From Acidobacteriota bacterium (GTDB lineage Bacteria > Acidobacteriota > Terriglobia > UBA7540), in the NCBI GenBank assembly GCA_902812465.1, contig CADDZE010000001.1, positions 55,546 to 119,545 of the forward strand: a stretch of 64,000 nt of DNA, given 5' to 3'. The notes under the pieces were generated by a model. That model did not search any database, was not told where the DNA came from, and was given only the letters and a program-made list of their open reading frames with translations. Shown here piece by piece: positions 44,867 to 55,503 of this stretch (positions are counted from its first letter, which is position 1; the number at the start of each line of letters is the position of its first letter). A program made the position numbers and the translations under genes.

Positions 44867-46515
44867 TCACCACGCCAACGCGTACCGATAGCCACGCGCG
44901 TCAGCTCCGGCGCGAATGATACGGGTGGCGGGGTTAAATTCCACCATGGTGGGCGCGGTGGGGTTGCTCCAATCGCCCCCCACGAGTAACTTGTGACCGA
45001 GTGCCCCAAGCCGGTCGAGCACCGACGGTAGGATGCGACACTCGACATCGAGCCCAAGCGGTTGGTACTGTGGTCGTCGAACGAACTGTACATTGCCCAC
45101 GAATTAAACCGCGGCGCCTCGACCGCCGCTGCGGATTCATACCGAACTCGATTACATTCAAGAAAACTCGCCGTAGAGTCTGATCCTGGCTATCGCCCCC
45201 AGGGGTTGAGAAGGCCAGCCAGGGCTGGTCTTGGCGCAGGACCGGCGTCGGCGTTAGGGTGATTCGCGGACGCTTATGTGGAGCAATCTGGTTGGGATGC
45301 CCGGGCGTAAGCACAAAGCTCTGTGCACGCTGGGTAAGCGGGATGCCGGTGTCGCCGGCGATCACCGCCGGTACCCAGCCGCCGCTGGGCGTGGCGGAGA
45401 ACATGTTGCCTGCCGAGTCGATGACGTTGACGCACGTTGTATCCTGGTGCTCGCCATTGCGGTCGCGCAGCCGCTCCCGGACAAAGGTAGCAGGGGCGCG
45501 AGCCTGCACGTGCTCGGGGTCGCCCGGGATATGCTCCGCCGAGGCGTGAGAGGGATTGATTAAGGATCGCCGCTCTCGGCGTACTCCTTCGAAACCAGTG
45601 CGGCTGGGATCCTGCTATAGTCGGGATCGCCGTAGTAGGCATCGCGGTCGGCATACCCCATCTTCATCGCTTCGACCAGCGTGTGGATGTAGTCAGCCGA
45701 ATTATGCCGCATGGCCTTGAGGTCAAATCTTTCGAGCAGGTTCAAATTTTCAAGCAAAACCGGGCCCTGGCTCCAAAAGCCGACTTTGTAGGCGTCCACG
45801 CCGCGGTACGAAGTGGAAAGGGGCCGCTCGACACGGGCGCGATAGGCGGCGAAGTCGCTCTCACGCAGCAGGCAACCCGCCCGTTTGCAGAAGTCGCTAA
45901 TGCGACGGGCTACCTGACCGCGATAGAAATACTCGCGCACGGCTTCAATCCCTTTGCGTCTCCCGGCGCCCGCCTTGGTGCGCTCGGTCGGCCATCGCTT
46001 GCAAGGTATGCGCCAAGTCGGATTGGACGAACATCTCCCCAGCCCGGGGCAACCGCCCACCTGGACAATACACCTTGGCCGTGCTCGGCCACTTCTCCCA
46101 CACTGCTCGCGACCGCTCGATGCCAAGCGCCGACCGCTCGTCCAAGGGGAAACCATTTGCCAGTTCAATGGCTGGGAATGACTTCGGAAAAGCTGAGCGT
46201 TCCGTAGTCTTCGAGCGCTAACAGCAGCGAATCGATGGCCCCCGGAACAATCGCACTTAGCGGTCCGAAAGATGGGGATGATTCCGCCGTGGCCACCAGC
46301 GATGGTGTTGAGTATGACGATGCGGGGATCATTACGCGGCAGGCTCCGATAAAACCCCGCTGTGGCCAGTTCGGGTGCGACTCCATCGCCGTTGATGGCG
46401 ACCACTTCTCCGCCCGCGGGACTGACCAGGATCGGACATTCGCCGCCAGAAGCGAAACTCATCATTTCGCCCACCGAGGCAGCAAACGCCGAAGCAACGC
46501 CGCCGTCCATCGCAA
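44867..46515 (-). pseudogene. Gamma-glutamyltranspeptidase family pseudogene
   Basis: GGT-like sequence is spread over several frames. Frame 1 (about 46510-46290) reads DGGVASAFAASVGE, SGGECPILVSP. Frame 2 (about 46300-46180) reads IVPGAIDSLLLALEDYGTLSFSEV. Frame 3 (about 46150-45950) reads AGEMFVQSDLAHTLQAMADRA. Frame 1 returns (about 45950-45560) with AVREYFYRGQVA...SQGPVLLENLNLL and VEAMKMGYADRDAYYGDP. Another frame (45509-45130) holds the autoprocessing region with the candidate nucleophile Thr in HQDTTCVNVID and GDTGIPLTQRAQSF. The last frame (45090-44867) ends PTMVEFNPATRIIRAGADARG. At least four frame changes preclude a functional enzyme as sequenced. Confidence 0.82.
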
Positions 46516-46751
46516 CGAGCCCATGGCTGGATCAAGGTGGCCTTGCGAGACCGGAGCACGCCGTTCAGATACGTCCGCTGGCGCTGAAAGCTGGTACCGT
46601 TCCCACTGTAGATCCTTCGAACAAGCCACGTACCCGAACCACACAATGACTTCAACCCACGACTTAAGTCGTCGCGGAAGCGAAAAAACGAGAGATATAA
46701 ATTGACTGCGAAAATAGGAATTCAGTACGCACAGAGCCAGGAGGCCTATTC

Positions 46752-47012
46752 ATGGCTTACATCATCGCTGAGCCTTGCATCGGCACCAAGGATACAGCCT
46801 GCGTGGATGTCTGTCCTGTCGACTGCATCCATCCGCGCAAGGACGAGGCGAACTTCGCGGACGTCCCACAGCTCTACATCGATCCGGTGGAATGCATCGA
46901 CTGCGGTGCCTGCGTGCCGGTGTGTCCGGTGTCAGCCATCTTTCCGCTCGATGATCTGCCGGAGAAGTGGCAGAACTTCGTATCCATCAACGCTGCTTAC
47001 TATGGGAAGTAG
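46752..47012 (+). CDS. Seven/eight-iron ferredoxin
   Basis: 86 residues with two Cys clusters: C9, C17, C21, C25 and C48, C51, C54, C58. The spacing C-x7-C-x3-C-P in the first and C-x2-C-x2-C-x3-C-P in the second fits FdxA-type 7Fe or 8Fe ferredoxins. It would be a cytoplasmic low-potential electron carrier. AGGAGG eight bases before ATG 46752 is among the best ribosome binding sites in the window. No partner oxidoreductase is adjacent. Confidence 0.94.
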   Translation: MAYIIAEPCIGTKDTACVDVCPVDCIHPRKDEANFADVPQLYIDPVECIDCGACVPVCPVSAIFPLDDLPEKWQNFVSINAAYYGK

Positions 47013-47163
47013 GCGTGCAGCTGAGCACGGCTCGGCCAAGGCCATCCGAGGACTTGCTCGGTGGGCTGAGTGGCCATCAACCCAAGGAAGACGCGCGCAG
47101 GCTAAGCGGCAGGGGTTGTTAAGGTGCTCACAGACAAGAACGAGGTGCTGCTGCCACGGCCAG

Positions 47164-48330
47164 TCAGGGCTCCGGCTTCTGGACGGGAAGGGAGGAGCAA
47201 ACTCCCGCTTCGGTGGCGTCTCCAACGGCTCCTCGCCCGGGCGAAGAGCCATCAGGCCGTGGGCCCTTCAGGCTCTGGACCGTGGATTGGTGCAGGACGA
47301 GGGTCTTTGTGGGGAACGGCATCTCAATCCCATCGCGCTTAAAACGCTCAAGGATACGCTTGCGCAGTTCGCTTTGTACACGTCCCTGAGCAGCGAAGTT
47401 ACGCACTTGGACGATGAGTGTAAAGTCGAGGGTGGACGACCCAAAGCCTGGCACGAGCAAGGCCACAGGCTCGGGGTAGGGCAGTAAGCCGAAGCTATTA
47501 TTCCTAGCCAGTTCCTGCGCAGTCTCCACTAGGGCTTTTTCCACCCGATCCGGGTCGCTCTCAACGCCGACACTAACGGGAATGTTCAGCGCCAAGCGCT
47601 CTTCCGGCATGGAGTAGTTGACGATAACTGCCTTGGCCATCGTCGCGTTCGGTACCACCACCAGATTGTTGGCGCTCGTTCGCAGCACCGTAGACCTCCA
47701 TCCGATGCGAACCACGTACCCCTCTTGCCCTCCATCCATCTTGATGTAATCTCCAACGCACACCGGGCGGTCGACGAGAATGTAAAAGCCGGCGAGCAGG
47801 TTGCTCAGAGTTTCCTGCATAGCAAAGGCGACAGCCACGCTACCGATGCCCAGCGTTGTCCATAGCCCCGTCAGGTGAATACCGAGGTTGTCCAGGATCA
47901 CCATAGTGGTGATCAGGACGAAGAGGACCCGGACCACTACCGTGGCCGGCCGGGTAACGCGTTCAAGGGAAGGTTCCCGCTCCCCAAGTCCCCGGAGAAA
48001 AAGCACCAGAACCTTGGAGGGAAAGTAGAACAAAACCAGGATGACTAGCGCCAGGATCAGCTTCGAGCCTAAGTGCTCCCAGTAACGCGGGAGGGTGAGG
48101 TTCTCCAGCGCTGTGTAGAGCGCGGCCAGGAGTAGTAGCGGGATCGGGAGAGGAGCCAGCAGCGAAAAGAAGAATTCTTCCCAGGAACCCTGGAATTTCC
48201 GTGCGTAGTAATGCAAGACGCGGCTCAACACGAGGCCGAGCACCAGTGCCACGATAAGAAGGACGCTCACGGCCGCAGTGCCGAAGACCATCGGCGAAAG
48301 GTGCAACGCGCGCGATAAATGGAGAGGCAC
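47164..48330 (-). CDS. MscS-family mechanosensitive ion channel
   Basis: 388 residues. Four predicted helices lead to the pore-lining TM3 and the MscS beta domain (TLGIGSVAVAFAMQETLSNLLAGFYILVD is the conserved stretch, split here by family position; then RPVCVGDYIK, GYVVRIGWRST, NLVVVPNATMAKA). The cytoplasmic alpha/beta cage domain follows (about 255-345), with a low-complexity tail of about 35 residues. It would open under membrane tension to release solutes. The start is GTG 48330 with GGAGG about seven bases upstream. Confidence 0.93.
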   Translation of the reverse strand: MPLHLSRALHLSPMVFGTAAVSVLLIVALVLGLVLSRVLHYYARKFQGSWEEFFFSLLAPLPIPLLLLAALYTALENLTLPRYWEHLGSKLILALVILVLFYFPSKVLVLFLRGLGEREPSLERVTRPATVVVRVLFVLITTMVILDNLGIHLTGLWTTLGIGSVAVAFAMQETLSNLLAGFYILVDRPVCVGDYIKMDGGQEGYVVRIGWRSTVLRTSANNLVVVPNATMAKAVIVNYSMPEERLALNIPVSVGVESDPDRVEKALVETAQELARNNSFGLLPYPEPVALLVPGFGSSTLDFTLIVQVRNFAAQGRVQSELRKRILERFKRDGIEMPFPTKTLVLHQSTVQSLKGPRPDGSSPGRGAVGDATEAGVCSSLPVQKPEP

Positions 48331-48733
48331 TCGGCGACCTCCTTCCTAGCAGCGCCGCTCTATCTGCAGCTAGGTCCCGGTCTGGTGCAATAAACCCCTG
48401 CGAAACCCGCGGCGTCCGGATTACAGAACAGAATCGCTCATCCTCACACCGGCCAGGGACCTCGACTGGGCGCTATGACCTCCGGTTCAGGATATCCTGC
48501 TCGCCGCTGGCGCCGCAATTGTCAAAAGGAAGCAAGCTGAGTCAACCGTACGACGGGCCGCTAGCATCAAATCTAATAACGCCAAACAATCTTCGCTTCG
48601 TAGATCAGAGCGAGAAGCGGTTCGAAGAGGACGTTTTGACGATCGGATACAGCCGTGGTGCGTGTTATACTTAATATGCTGTTCTACCCTAGCAACTTGC
48701 GAATCGAGCCGCCTCTCTCGAGGGCAGGTGCCA
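48331..48733. other. Divergent intergenic region upstream of lon and the MscS gene
   Basis: 403 bases with no supported gene. A -10-like TATACT (48666-48671) lies 62 bases before the lon start; TTGACG (48636-48641) is too far away (24 bases) for a normal -35. I see no CIRCE, HAIR or sigma-32 consensus that would explain heat control of lon. Confidence 0.45.
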
Positions 48734-51157
48734 ATGCCAACTAAGCAAAAGAAGACGACCGAATTTAGCGAACTGCCCATTCTTCCGGTGCGCGACACCG
48801 TCCTGTTTCCCAATGCCATTTTGCCGCTAACCGTGGGGCGCGAAAGCTCTCTGAGGCTGGTGGCCGATCTTAAGGAAGACGAGCGCTTCATCGCGGTGGT
48901 GGCGCAGCGTGACCCGCGCGTGGACAACCCTCAGCCGGTCGACCTATTCCAGGTCGGGACCGCGGCTTACGTTCACAAGATCATCAAGTTGCCGAGCCAG
49001 AGTCTTTTCATCTTCGTTGAGGGCTTGCAACGCATCGCCATTGAAGAAGTCCTCCAGATCGAGCCATACTTGCGAGCCCGCGTCAAGCCTCTGCAGGACG
49101 TGCTGCCTAGCGCAAAGCAACCCGAATTTGAGGCGCTGGTCCGCAGCGTCACGTCGCTATTCCAACAGGTGGTGCAGCTGTCGCCCACTCTGTCCGACGA
49201 CCTGCAGACCGTAGTAATGAACATCGACGATCCGTCGCGTCTGGCCGACTTCATCGCCGCGAACCTCCCGTCAATTTCCAATACGGAGAAGCAAGAACTG
49301 CTCGAGAGCCTGGATCTGCTCAAACGGTTGGAGCGACTCAACCGTCAGTTGGCCCGCGAAGTCGAGGTGCAACAGCTTCGCTCGAAGATCCAGTCTGACG
49401 TCCAGGATCAGGTAACCGCTAGCCAGCGCGAGTACTACCTACGCGAGCAGATGAAGGCCATCCAGAAGGAACTTGGCGAGGCCGATGAGCAGCGTGAAAT
49501 CGAGGAGTTGCGCGCCAAGATCGAAGCTGCGGGCATGACAGAAGAAGCCCGCAAGGAGGCCATGCGTGAGCTAAACCGGCTGGCGAAGATGTCGCCCGCC
49601 GCAGCCGACTACCATGTAACGCGCACCTACCTGGACTGGCTGGTGTCCCTGCCGTGGAACAAGGTAAGCGAACTAAAGGTGGACATCCATAAGGCGCGGC
49701 AGGTACTGGACGAGGACCACTATGACTTAGAAAAGGTCAAGGAGCGCATCCTGGATTACCTGGCGGTGTTGCAGCTGAGGCCCCAATTGAAGGGGCCCAT
49801 CCTCTGCCTAGTGGGGCCGCCTGGCGTGGGCAAGACCTCGCTGGCCAAGTCGATCGCTCGCGCCCTGGACCGCAAATTTGTGCGCATTTCGCTGGGAGGA
49901 ATTCACGATGAGGCAGAAATACGCGGCCATCGGCGTACCTACATTGGTGCCCTACCCGGGCAACTCATTCAAGGTATCCGGCGCGCCGAGACCCGCGATC
50001 CCGTTTTTGTGCTGGACGAAGTAGACAAGATTGGGCGCGACTTCCGCGGCGATCCTTCCTCGGCCCTACTCGAGGTCCTGGATCCGGAGCAGAACGCGCA
50101 CTTCCGGGATAACTACCTCGACGTGCAATTCGATCTTTCCAAGGTCCTCTTCATTTGCACCGCGAATGTACTCGATACGATCCCGCCTGCCCTGCTCGAT
50201 CGCATGGAGGTACTCGAGCTCCAGGGATACACCGAGGAAGAGAAGATTCAGATCGCTTTCCGTCACCTGATTCCTAAACAGACCGAGGAGCACGGGGTGA
50301 AGAGCCCCGATCAGATCGAGTTCACGCGTGAGGCGCTGGCCAGCCTGATTCGTCACTACACGCGGGAAGCCGGCGTCCGCAACCTCGAGCGCGAGATCGC
50401 CACGCTATGCCGCAAGCAAGCACGCCGGATCGCAGAGGGCAGCGCTGAAAAGCTCGTGGTGACGCCGGATAACCTGGCCGAGTTCCTAGGCGTTCCACGT
50501 TTCCGGCTGGAGACGGAAGTTGTTGAACGCACGCGGCAGCCCGGAGTTGCCATTGGCCTAGCATGGACGCCCACGGGTGGAGACGTTCTCTTCGTCGAAG
50601 CCAAGGTCATGAAAGGCAGCAAGGGCTTCACCATGACCGGACACGTGGGACAAGTCATGCAGGAGTCTATGCAGGCAGCACTGGCCTGGGTGCGCAGTCA
50701 TGCGCTGGACTATGGTATCGACCCCGACTTTTTCCAGCAGAATGACATCCATGTCCACGTGCCCGCTGGTGCCATTCCCAAGGACGGACCGTCTGCAGGC
50801 GTGACGATCGTCACCGCGCTTGTTTCCGCCCTCACACGCCGTCCTGTGCGGGAGCGTGTTGCCATGACAGGCGAGATTACACTCAGTGGCCTGGTGCTGC
50901 CGGTAGGTGGCATTAAGGAGAAGGTGCTGGCGGCCAAGCGCGCTGGCGTGCAGGAGGTCCTACTACCCGCGGACAATGAAGCAAACGCGAAGGAAGACTT
51001 GACGGCTGAGATGCTGGAAGGCTTACGGTTGCGTTACGTCAAAACCATCCAGGAAGTAGTCGACATCGCCCTCGAGAAGGAGCCTCTCGCTGTCCAGGAG
51101 CCCAACGCCGCGCGCGACGTGGCCTTCGTGCAGCCAGCCGCTGGTCCTCCAAATTAA
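48734..51157 (+). CDS. lon: ATP-dependent protease Lon
   Basis: 807 residues, standard LonA. An N-terminal substrate-binding domain (about 15-210, [19 protein letters not shown]), coiled coil, AAA+ module with Walker A G361-PPGVGK-T368 and Walker [12 protein letters not shown], and the protease domain with the Ser-Lys dyad S687 (KDGPSAG) and K730 (GGIKEK). It degrades misfolded and regulatory proteins. I chose ATG 48734, which begins the family-typical N-terminus; an upstream in-frame ATG at 48662 overlaps the promoter-like TATACT. Confidence 0.97.
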   Translation: MPTKQKKTTEFSELPILPVRDTVLFPNAILPLTVGRESSLRLVADLKEDERFIAVVAQRDPRVDNPQPVDLFQVGTAAYVHKIIKLPSQSLFIFVEGLQRIAIEEVLQIEPYLRARVKPLQDVLPSAKQPEFEALVRSVTSLFQQVVQLSPTLSDDLQTVVMNIDDPSRLADFIAANLPSISNTEKQELLESLDLLKRLERLNRQLAREVEVQQLRSKIQSDVQDQVTASQREYYLREQMKAIQKELGEADEQREIEELRAKIEAAGMTEEARKEAMRELNRLAKMSPAAADYHVTRTYLDWLVSLPWNKVSELKVDIHKARQVLDEDHYDLEKVKERILDYLAVLQLRPQLKGPILCLVGPPGVGKTSLAKSIARALDRKFVRISLGGIHDEAEIRGHRRTYIGALPGQLIQGIRRAETRDPVFVLDEVDKIGRDFRGDPSSALLEVLDPEQNAHFRDNYLDVQFDLSKVLFICTANVLDTIPPALLDRMEVLELQGYTEEEKIQIAFRHLIPKQTEEHGVKSPDQIEFTREALASLIRHYTREAGVRNLEREIATLCRKQARRIAEGSAEKLVVTPDNLAEFLGVPRFRLETEVVERTRQPGVAIGLAWTPTGGDVLFVEAKVMKGSKGFTMTGHVGQVMQESMQAALAWVRSHALDYGIDPDFFQQNDIHVHVPAGAIPKDGPSAGVTIVTALVSALTRRPVRERVAMTGEITLSGLVLPVGGIKEKVLAAKRAGVQEVLLPADNEANAKEDLTAEMLEGLRLRYVKTIQEVVDIALEKEPLAVQEPNAARDVAFVQPAAGPPN

Positions 51158-51282
51158 GCAATGGACGAGGAAGGACACTCATACACGACTGCGGACCGGC
51201 GGCACCCAGGACGAAGAATAGCCAGCGAAAAGAGGGGGGGCCGCGGCCGCTGTCCCGTTTCCCATTCTGAGCTCTCTGGCCT

Positions 51283-51957
51283 TCAGCGTCCGAGATGACC
51301 TACCTGAAAATGTGTCTTGCCACCAGTAGGCTTGATGGTAACGGCGGTCATGCCGCTCACACCCACCCAAACGAACTCCGTTTCCTCTCCTGACTGAGTC
51401 GAGCTGGTAGGCGCCCCAAGTTTCTCCCTGTAAAAACTGGCCACCTGATTCGCGGAATCGTCCGTCACATACTCCTCGCCGGCCACGGAAGCTCCTCCAA
51501 TGCTCAACGTGCCGCTCGATCCCTGTACTAGTGTGGCCCCGGGATAGACCGGAATATTCGACGACGCGCTTCCCGAATGAGACTGCGTAATCGTGACCGG
51601 GCCATGCTCCGTTTGCACAGTGATCGATCCACCGTCCGATGCCATCTGCACCTGGCGCTGCAGGCTCCTTTTCGCCCGATACGCGACATAGAAGCAACTG
51701 CCAACCCCCACCATGCCTAATAGGACGAAGACTCCAAGGACAATCAAGATGACTTTGAGAACCGGACTGCCGGACGACGGCGGCGTCGCGGGTGCAGCTA
51801 TTGCTGGCGCCGCGGGCGGAGGCGCTGTCCCAGCTACGGGCGTAAGGGAAGCTTGGCTCGGCGGAGGAGATGCCTCTCCAAGCGTCGCTCCGCATTTGGT
51901 GCAAAACCGCGCGGCGTCATCCAACGGGGTGCCGCAGCTCGTACAAAATTTGGCCAT
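51283..51957 (-). CDS. Zinc-ribbon, single-pass membrane protein
   Basis: 224 residues. A zinc ribbon (CTSCG...CTKCG) at 5-25 is followed by a Pro/Ala-rich linker, one membrane helix (about 68-92, VILIVLGVFVLLGMVGVG) and an extracytoplasmic domain with IPVYPGATLVQGSSG and NQVASFYREKL, a pattern seen in uncharacterised exported proteins. ATG 51957 follows AAGGAGGGG. The ribbon resembles that of the 22479-22988 protein, but the rest does not. No function is assigned. Confidence 0.82.
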   Translation of the reverse strand: MAKFCTSCGTPLDDAARFCTKCGATLGEASPPPSQASLTPVAGTAPPPAAPAIAAPATPPSSGSPVLKVILIVLGVFVLLGMVGVGSCFYVAYRAKRSLQRQVQMASDGGSITVQTEHGPVTITQSHSGSASSNIPVYPGATLVQGSSGTLSIGGASVAGEEYVTDDSANQVASFYREKLGAPTSSTQSGEETEFVWVGVSGMTAVTIKPTGGKTHFQVGHLGR

Positions 51958-52013
51958 AACCCCTCCTTCGCAGAAAGCAGGTAGCAGGCCGCCAGCAGCG
52001 CGGCCAATCATCG

Positions 52014-52613
52014 CTACCGGATGGATGCGCCAAGGTGTGCCTCAATAAGTCGCATGATTCTTGGCAGGGGCGCACCCACTAACACGACCTTCGCTACGTC
52101 ACCCACCAGAAACGGATAGAACCCGAGCAACCAAGCTTGACGGTAAGAAATCTTTGCGACCACGTGCAGCCAAAGACCGCCACAGACCAAAATCAGCAGG
52201 TCCGAAACGAAAAGTGCTGCTGCTAGCTTGACGAAACTCCGGCTGGCGCCTTGCTCGATCAGCCAGCCGAGCAAACCCGCTGCTAGCGGATAGCTCCACA
52301 GGTAGCCCCCCGTGGGCCCCAGCAAATGGGCAAGGGAGGACGCGCCCAGAGCGAACACGGGCAACCCTACTGCTCCCTCCGCAAGATAAATCGCTTGGCT
52401 TAGGAATCCGCGACGGCTCCCCAGCACTGCACCGCTCAGCAGCACAGCGAAGGTCTGGCCGGTCAGAGGCACGGGAGTAAACGGCAGCTTCACTGCCACC
52501 TGCGCGGCAAGCGCAGTGAGAAGGCTGAAGGCCAGGATGGCCAACGCGTCCGCTAAGCGGCTGCTACGTTCCCACAAGCAGTCCATCAAAACGTTCGACA
52601 TCAACGAGGTCAT
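52014..52613 (-). CDS. bioY: Biotin transporter S component BioY
   Basis: 199 residues with six membrane helices. BioY features are LPFTPVPLTGQTFAVLLSGAVLG near the N-terminus and the GPTGGYLWSYPLAAGLLGW region. BioY takes up biotin, alone or with an ECF module; no ecfA or ecfT genes are in the window. ATG 52613 was chosen because GAGGGA lies eight bases upstream; ATG 52601 is an alternative. It lies about 180 bases downstream of the homoserine dehydrogenase stop. Confidence 0.92.
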   Translation of the reverse strand: MTSLMSNVLMDCLWERSSRLADALAILAFSLLTALAAQVAVKLPFTPVPLTGQTFAVLLSGAVLGSRRGFLSQAIYLAEGAVGLPVFALGASSLAHLLGPTGGYLWSYPLAAGLLGWLIEQGASRSFVKLAAALFVSDLLILVCGGLWLHVVAKISYRQAWLLGFYPFLVGDVAKVVLVGAPLPRIMRLIEAHLGASIR

Positions 52614-52792
52614 CAGATCGGTCCCTCTGGCGGGAAGCCCCCTGCCCTCCGCAGATAAACCCATAACTCGCTTTGAGCCTGCCGCGGCCACGGCCGCCAA
52701 TGCGTGAGGTCCTCGGTCCTCGCTCCGCACCACTTCGACTCCCTATAACCAGCGCCATTATACCCGAACACGGTCCGAGGAGAAGGACCTTT

Positions 52793-54229
52793 TCATTGGC
52801 GATAGCCAGAGCTGTCACCCGCTTGGCTCGATTCAGCAAAAGGCATCCACAGTGGAGGTTCGGTTAGAAACGGCAGGCGGTTGATTTCCTTCGCCGACCG
52901 CAGCACGAGGTCCTCGGAGCTAGGCTCAAGCGTTAGAACAAAAGGCAGGCGCTGTTTTTCCGTGCTCGGCTCCTGCAGCACCGAATCGATATTGATTCGA
53001 TGGCGAGCGAAGATGCTGGACACCGTAGCCAATATGCCAGGCCGGTCGCGCACCACCAGCCGCACGTAGAACGCCGCCCTTCGATCGCGCGGAGCGGCGA
53101 GCCGCACCGCGCGCCAGTGCGTGTAGCCGAAAGGCGTAAGCCGACTACTGCCAGCCGCTATGGCGCGGGCGATCTGCACGATGTCGGAAAGCACCGCTAC
53201 GCCCGTCGGTTCGCCGCCGGCGCCGCGGCCTGTGATCAACGTCTGGCCGCCCTTGTTCCCTTCGAGCAGGATGGCATTAGTTGTCCCTGATACGGCGGCC
53301 AGGGGTGAGTCCCGCGCCACAAGCATAGGGCGCACGAACACCTCGAGGCGCTGTCCGAGGCGGCGCGCCGCGGCGATCAGGCGTATGGTGTGGTCCAAAC
53401 GTCGGGCGTAAGCAAAGTCCACGACCCCGATGCGACGGATTCCCTCCACCGGGATACTTTGCACTGGCACGGGCTGACCAAAGCACAGCATCGCGAGGAT
53501 AGCGATTTTGTAGCGCGCGTCATATCCTTCCACGTCGAACGTCGGGTCCGGCTCTGCATAGCCGCGCTGTTGCGCTTCCGCCAACGCCTGTTGAAAGGTG
53601 CGGCCCCCCCGCTCCATCTCCGTAAGAATGAAGTTGGTTGTGCCGTTCAGGATGCCCCAAACGGCGGTGAACTGCTCGCCAGCCAACCCCTCGCGGATGG
53701 CGTGCAAAACGGGTGCGCCGCCTGCAACGCAGGCCTCAATCCCCAAACTGACACCCGCTTTGTGGCTCAGCTCAACAAGCTCCATGCCGTATTCGGCCAC
53801 CAGTTGCTTGTTGGCAGTGACGAAGTGCTTGCCGCCTTGCAATGCTGCGCGAGCTATGGCGCGCGCGGTTGCGATCTCGCCCACTAGCTCCACCACAATG
53901 TCTACTTCCGGATGGCCAACAACCGCGCGCCAGTCGGTCGTGCGCTCGACTTTGCGGCCCAGCCACGACAGATCGCGGCGGTGAATCGACCGGGAGCACA
54001 CTACCCGCAGCTGAAGCTCGCAGCCCAGCCGCCGCTTCACCTCCCGTTGGTGTTCGACGAAGGCCTTCAGGGTCCCAGTGCCGACAGTGCCGACTCCGAT
54101 GACCCCAACTCGCACTGCGGAGTGCCGGGAACAGTTTGGAGAAACGCTGTGATCAGTGCGAATGAAAGTCTCCTTCTGACGCTTCTGTTCGAGACGAGCG
54201 GGTACCACGCCCAGGCTGACCACTACCAT
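52793..54229 (-). CDS. hom: Homoserine dehydrogenase with ACT domain
   Basis: 478 residues. The NAD(P)-binding domain starts VRVGVIGVGTVGTGT, followed by the catalytic domain (ANKQLVAEYG, GGAPVLHAIREGL, ILNGTTNFILTEM, GYAEPDPTFDVEGYDARYKIAIL) and a C-terminal ACT domain (about 385-460, FYVRLVVRDRPGILATVSSIFA). It reduces aspartate semialdehyde to homoserine for Thr/Met synthesis, with ACT-mediated feedback likely. The first 38 residues are not conserved; GTG at 54115 could be the true start. With ATG 54229 it overlaps the preceding GH35 fragment by seven bases. Confidence 0.94.
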   Translation of the reverse strand: MVVVSLGVVPARLEQKRQKETFIRTDHSVSPNCSRHSAVRVGVIGVGTVGTGTLKAFVEHQREVKRRLGCELQLRVVCSRSIHRRDLSWLGRKVERTTDWRAVVGHPEVDIVVELVGEIATARAIARAALQGGKHFVTANKQLVAEYGMELVELSHKAGVSLGIEACVAGGAPVLHAIREGLAGEQFTAVWGILNGTTNFILTEMERGGRTFQQALAEAQQRGYAEPDPTFDVEGYDARYKIAILAMLCFGQPVPVQSIPVEGIRRIGVVDFAYARRLDHTIRLIAAARRLGQRLEVFVRPMLVARDSPLAAVSGTTNAILLEGNKGGQTLITGRGAGGEPTGVAVLSDIVQIARAIAAGSSRLTPFGYTHWRAVRLAAPRDRRAAFYVRLVVRDRPGILATVSSIFARHRINIDSVLQEPSTEKQRLPFVLTLEPSSEDLVLRSAKEINRLPFLTEPPLWMPFAESSQAGDSSGYRQ

Positions 54230-55503
54230 TCCAACTCAAGACGCGCGCGGCGTGTGGCAAATTCTCGGTAAGGGCTCACGCGCAGTGTCCGCACGTAGCT
54301 CGGGCGTTCCGTATAGGCAAGGACGATGGTCAAAACGTTCTGGCGCCTTCCGCCTTGGCGTAGGTAGGGCTCGGGAAGGAAAAAGTCCTTCTGTGGCCCG
54401 ACGGTTCCGTACCTTCCAACAAATTTTCCATTCAGGTAGAGCAGAGCATCCCAATCTGCCTCGAATGTCACGCGCCACGGGATTGACCAGCCTTCGGTTG
54501 GCTGCAGCGCAAAATCCGCGCGGCACCACGTAAATGCCGGGCGCATTTCGCGAACTTGAGGCTCGGACGTAGTTGACGCTCGAGTAGGAGTGGCAGAGTC
54601 ACCCAGAGATACCTTGGACCAGCCTGCCTTGGAAAATTCCGGATCAACCTCCCGGCCTCGCATCGCCGCAGGGAACCGCTGCACCTTCCAAGTCTCGATC
54701 GCTTTAGCGGATGCTGGGTCGTGGCCGTAGCGAACTGATTCGATTCCTTTCAGCTCGGCGATTTCCGGACCAAAGTTGAAGCTCCCGAAGGCCTCGTAGG
54801 CAATCTCGAGGGTGTTTGTGCCGGCGTGGGCAAGCGCGCTGAGGCCGAATTGGACATGCAAGTTCCGAGCCTCATCGGGCTTGTCGGCCGGCACCACTGG
54901 CACCACCTGACCATTGATGAAAATCCATTTGCGGTCGCGCCCAAACGCACTCACATACATAGTGGGCTCACCATTGTACGTAAACTCGGCCCGATATTTC
55001 ACATAACCGTAAGGCAGGACTCCCATCTCCTCAAGGGGCCGTAACGGTCCCGTATACCATTCCCCGGAGCCAAGCTCAAACGTCTCGACCCATGTTTGGA
55101 CCTCCACCAAATCTTGCGGAACAGCTGGCAGCGGCTGCGTGGAGCAAGTCAAGTGGGCCGTATGCCAGTGACGGTCAAAACTATGCTCGACGAGTTCGCC
55201 GTCCACCCGGCACTTTTTGGGGATCGATGGCAGCAGCATGGATACGCTATGTTCGCCGGGTTTGAATTCCAAGTCGAACCAGGTGCGATTCTTGCTGGCG
55301 CCCGAGCCCGTGAGTAAGGCACTGTCCGTCAGGATAGGCACCGTGAACGCCTTGGACTCTTCCTCCTCAAGCGCGCCAGGCAGGACCCGTGTGGGCAGCT
55401 CGCCGGTCCAGCTGCGCAGCGCACGCTCGCGGGGCATCAGCACGACCATCAGATGGTTATTCACGAGGAAACAGTTTGGCCTCCGCGGTGACCCGCGCCG
55501 CAA
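54223..55503 (-). CDS. C-terminal half of a frameshifted GH35 beta-galactosidase
   Basis: 426 codons of open frame. From about residue 10 onward (CFLVNNHLMVVLMP) it continues the upstream GH35 protein: beta-sandwich and jelly-roll carbohydrate-binding-like domains (WTGELPTRVLPG; YGYVKYRAEFTYNGEPTMY; ALLYLNGKFVGRYGTVGPQKDF). It has no signal peptide, and its annotated start overlaps the N-terminal half by 47 bases. An extra C at 55467-55468 (GG on the plus strand) explains the break: removing it joins the two frames. As sequenced it would not be secreted or active alone. Confidence 0.85.
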   Translation of the reverse strand: MRRGSPRRPNCFLVNNHLMVVLMPRERALRSWTGELPTRVLPGALEEEESKAFTVPILTDSALLTGSGASKNRTWFDLEFKPGEHSVSMLLPSIPKKCRVDGELVEHSFDRHWHTAHLTCSTQPLPAVPQDLVEVQTWVETFELGSGEWYTGPLRPLEEMGVLPYGYVKYRAEFTYNGEPTMYVSAFGRDRKWIFINGQVVPVVPADKPDEARNLHVQFGLSALAHAGTNTLEIAYEAFGSFNFGPEIAELKGIESVRYGHDPASAKAIETWKVQRFPAAMRGREVDPEFSKAGWSKVSLGDSATPTRASTTSEPQVREMRPAFTWCRADFALQPTEGWSIPWRVTFEADWDALLYLNGKFVGRYGTVGPQKDFFLPEPYLRQGGRRQNVLTIVLAYTERPSYVRTLRVSPYREFATRRARLELEW

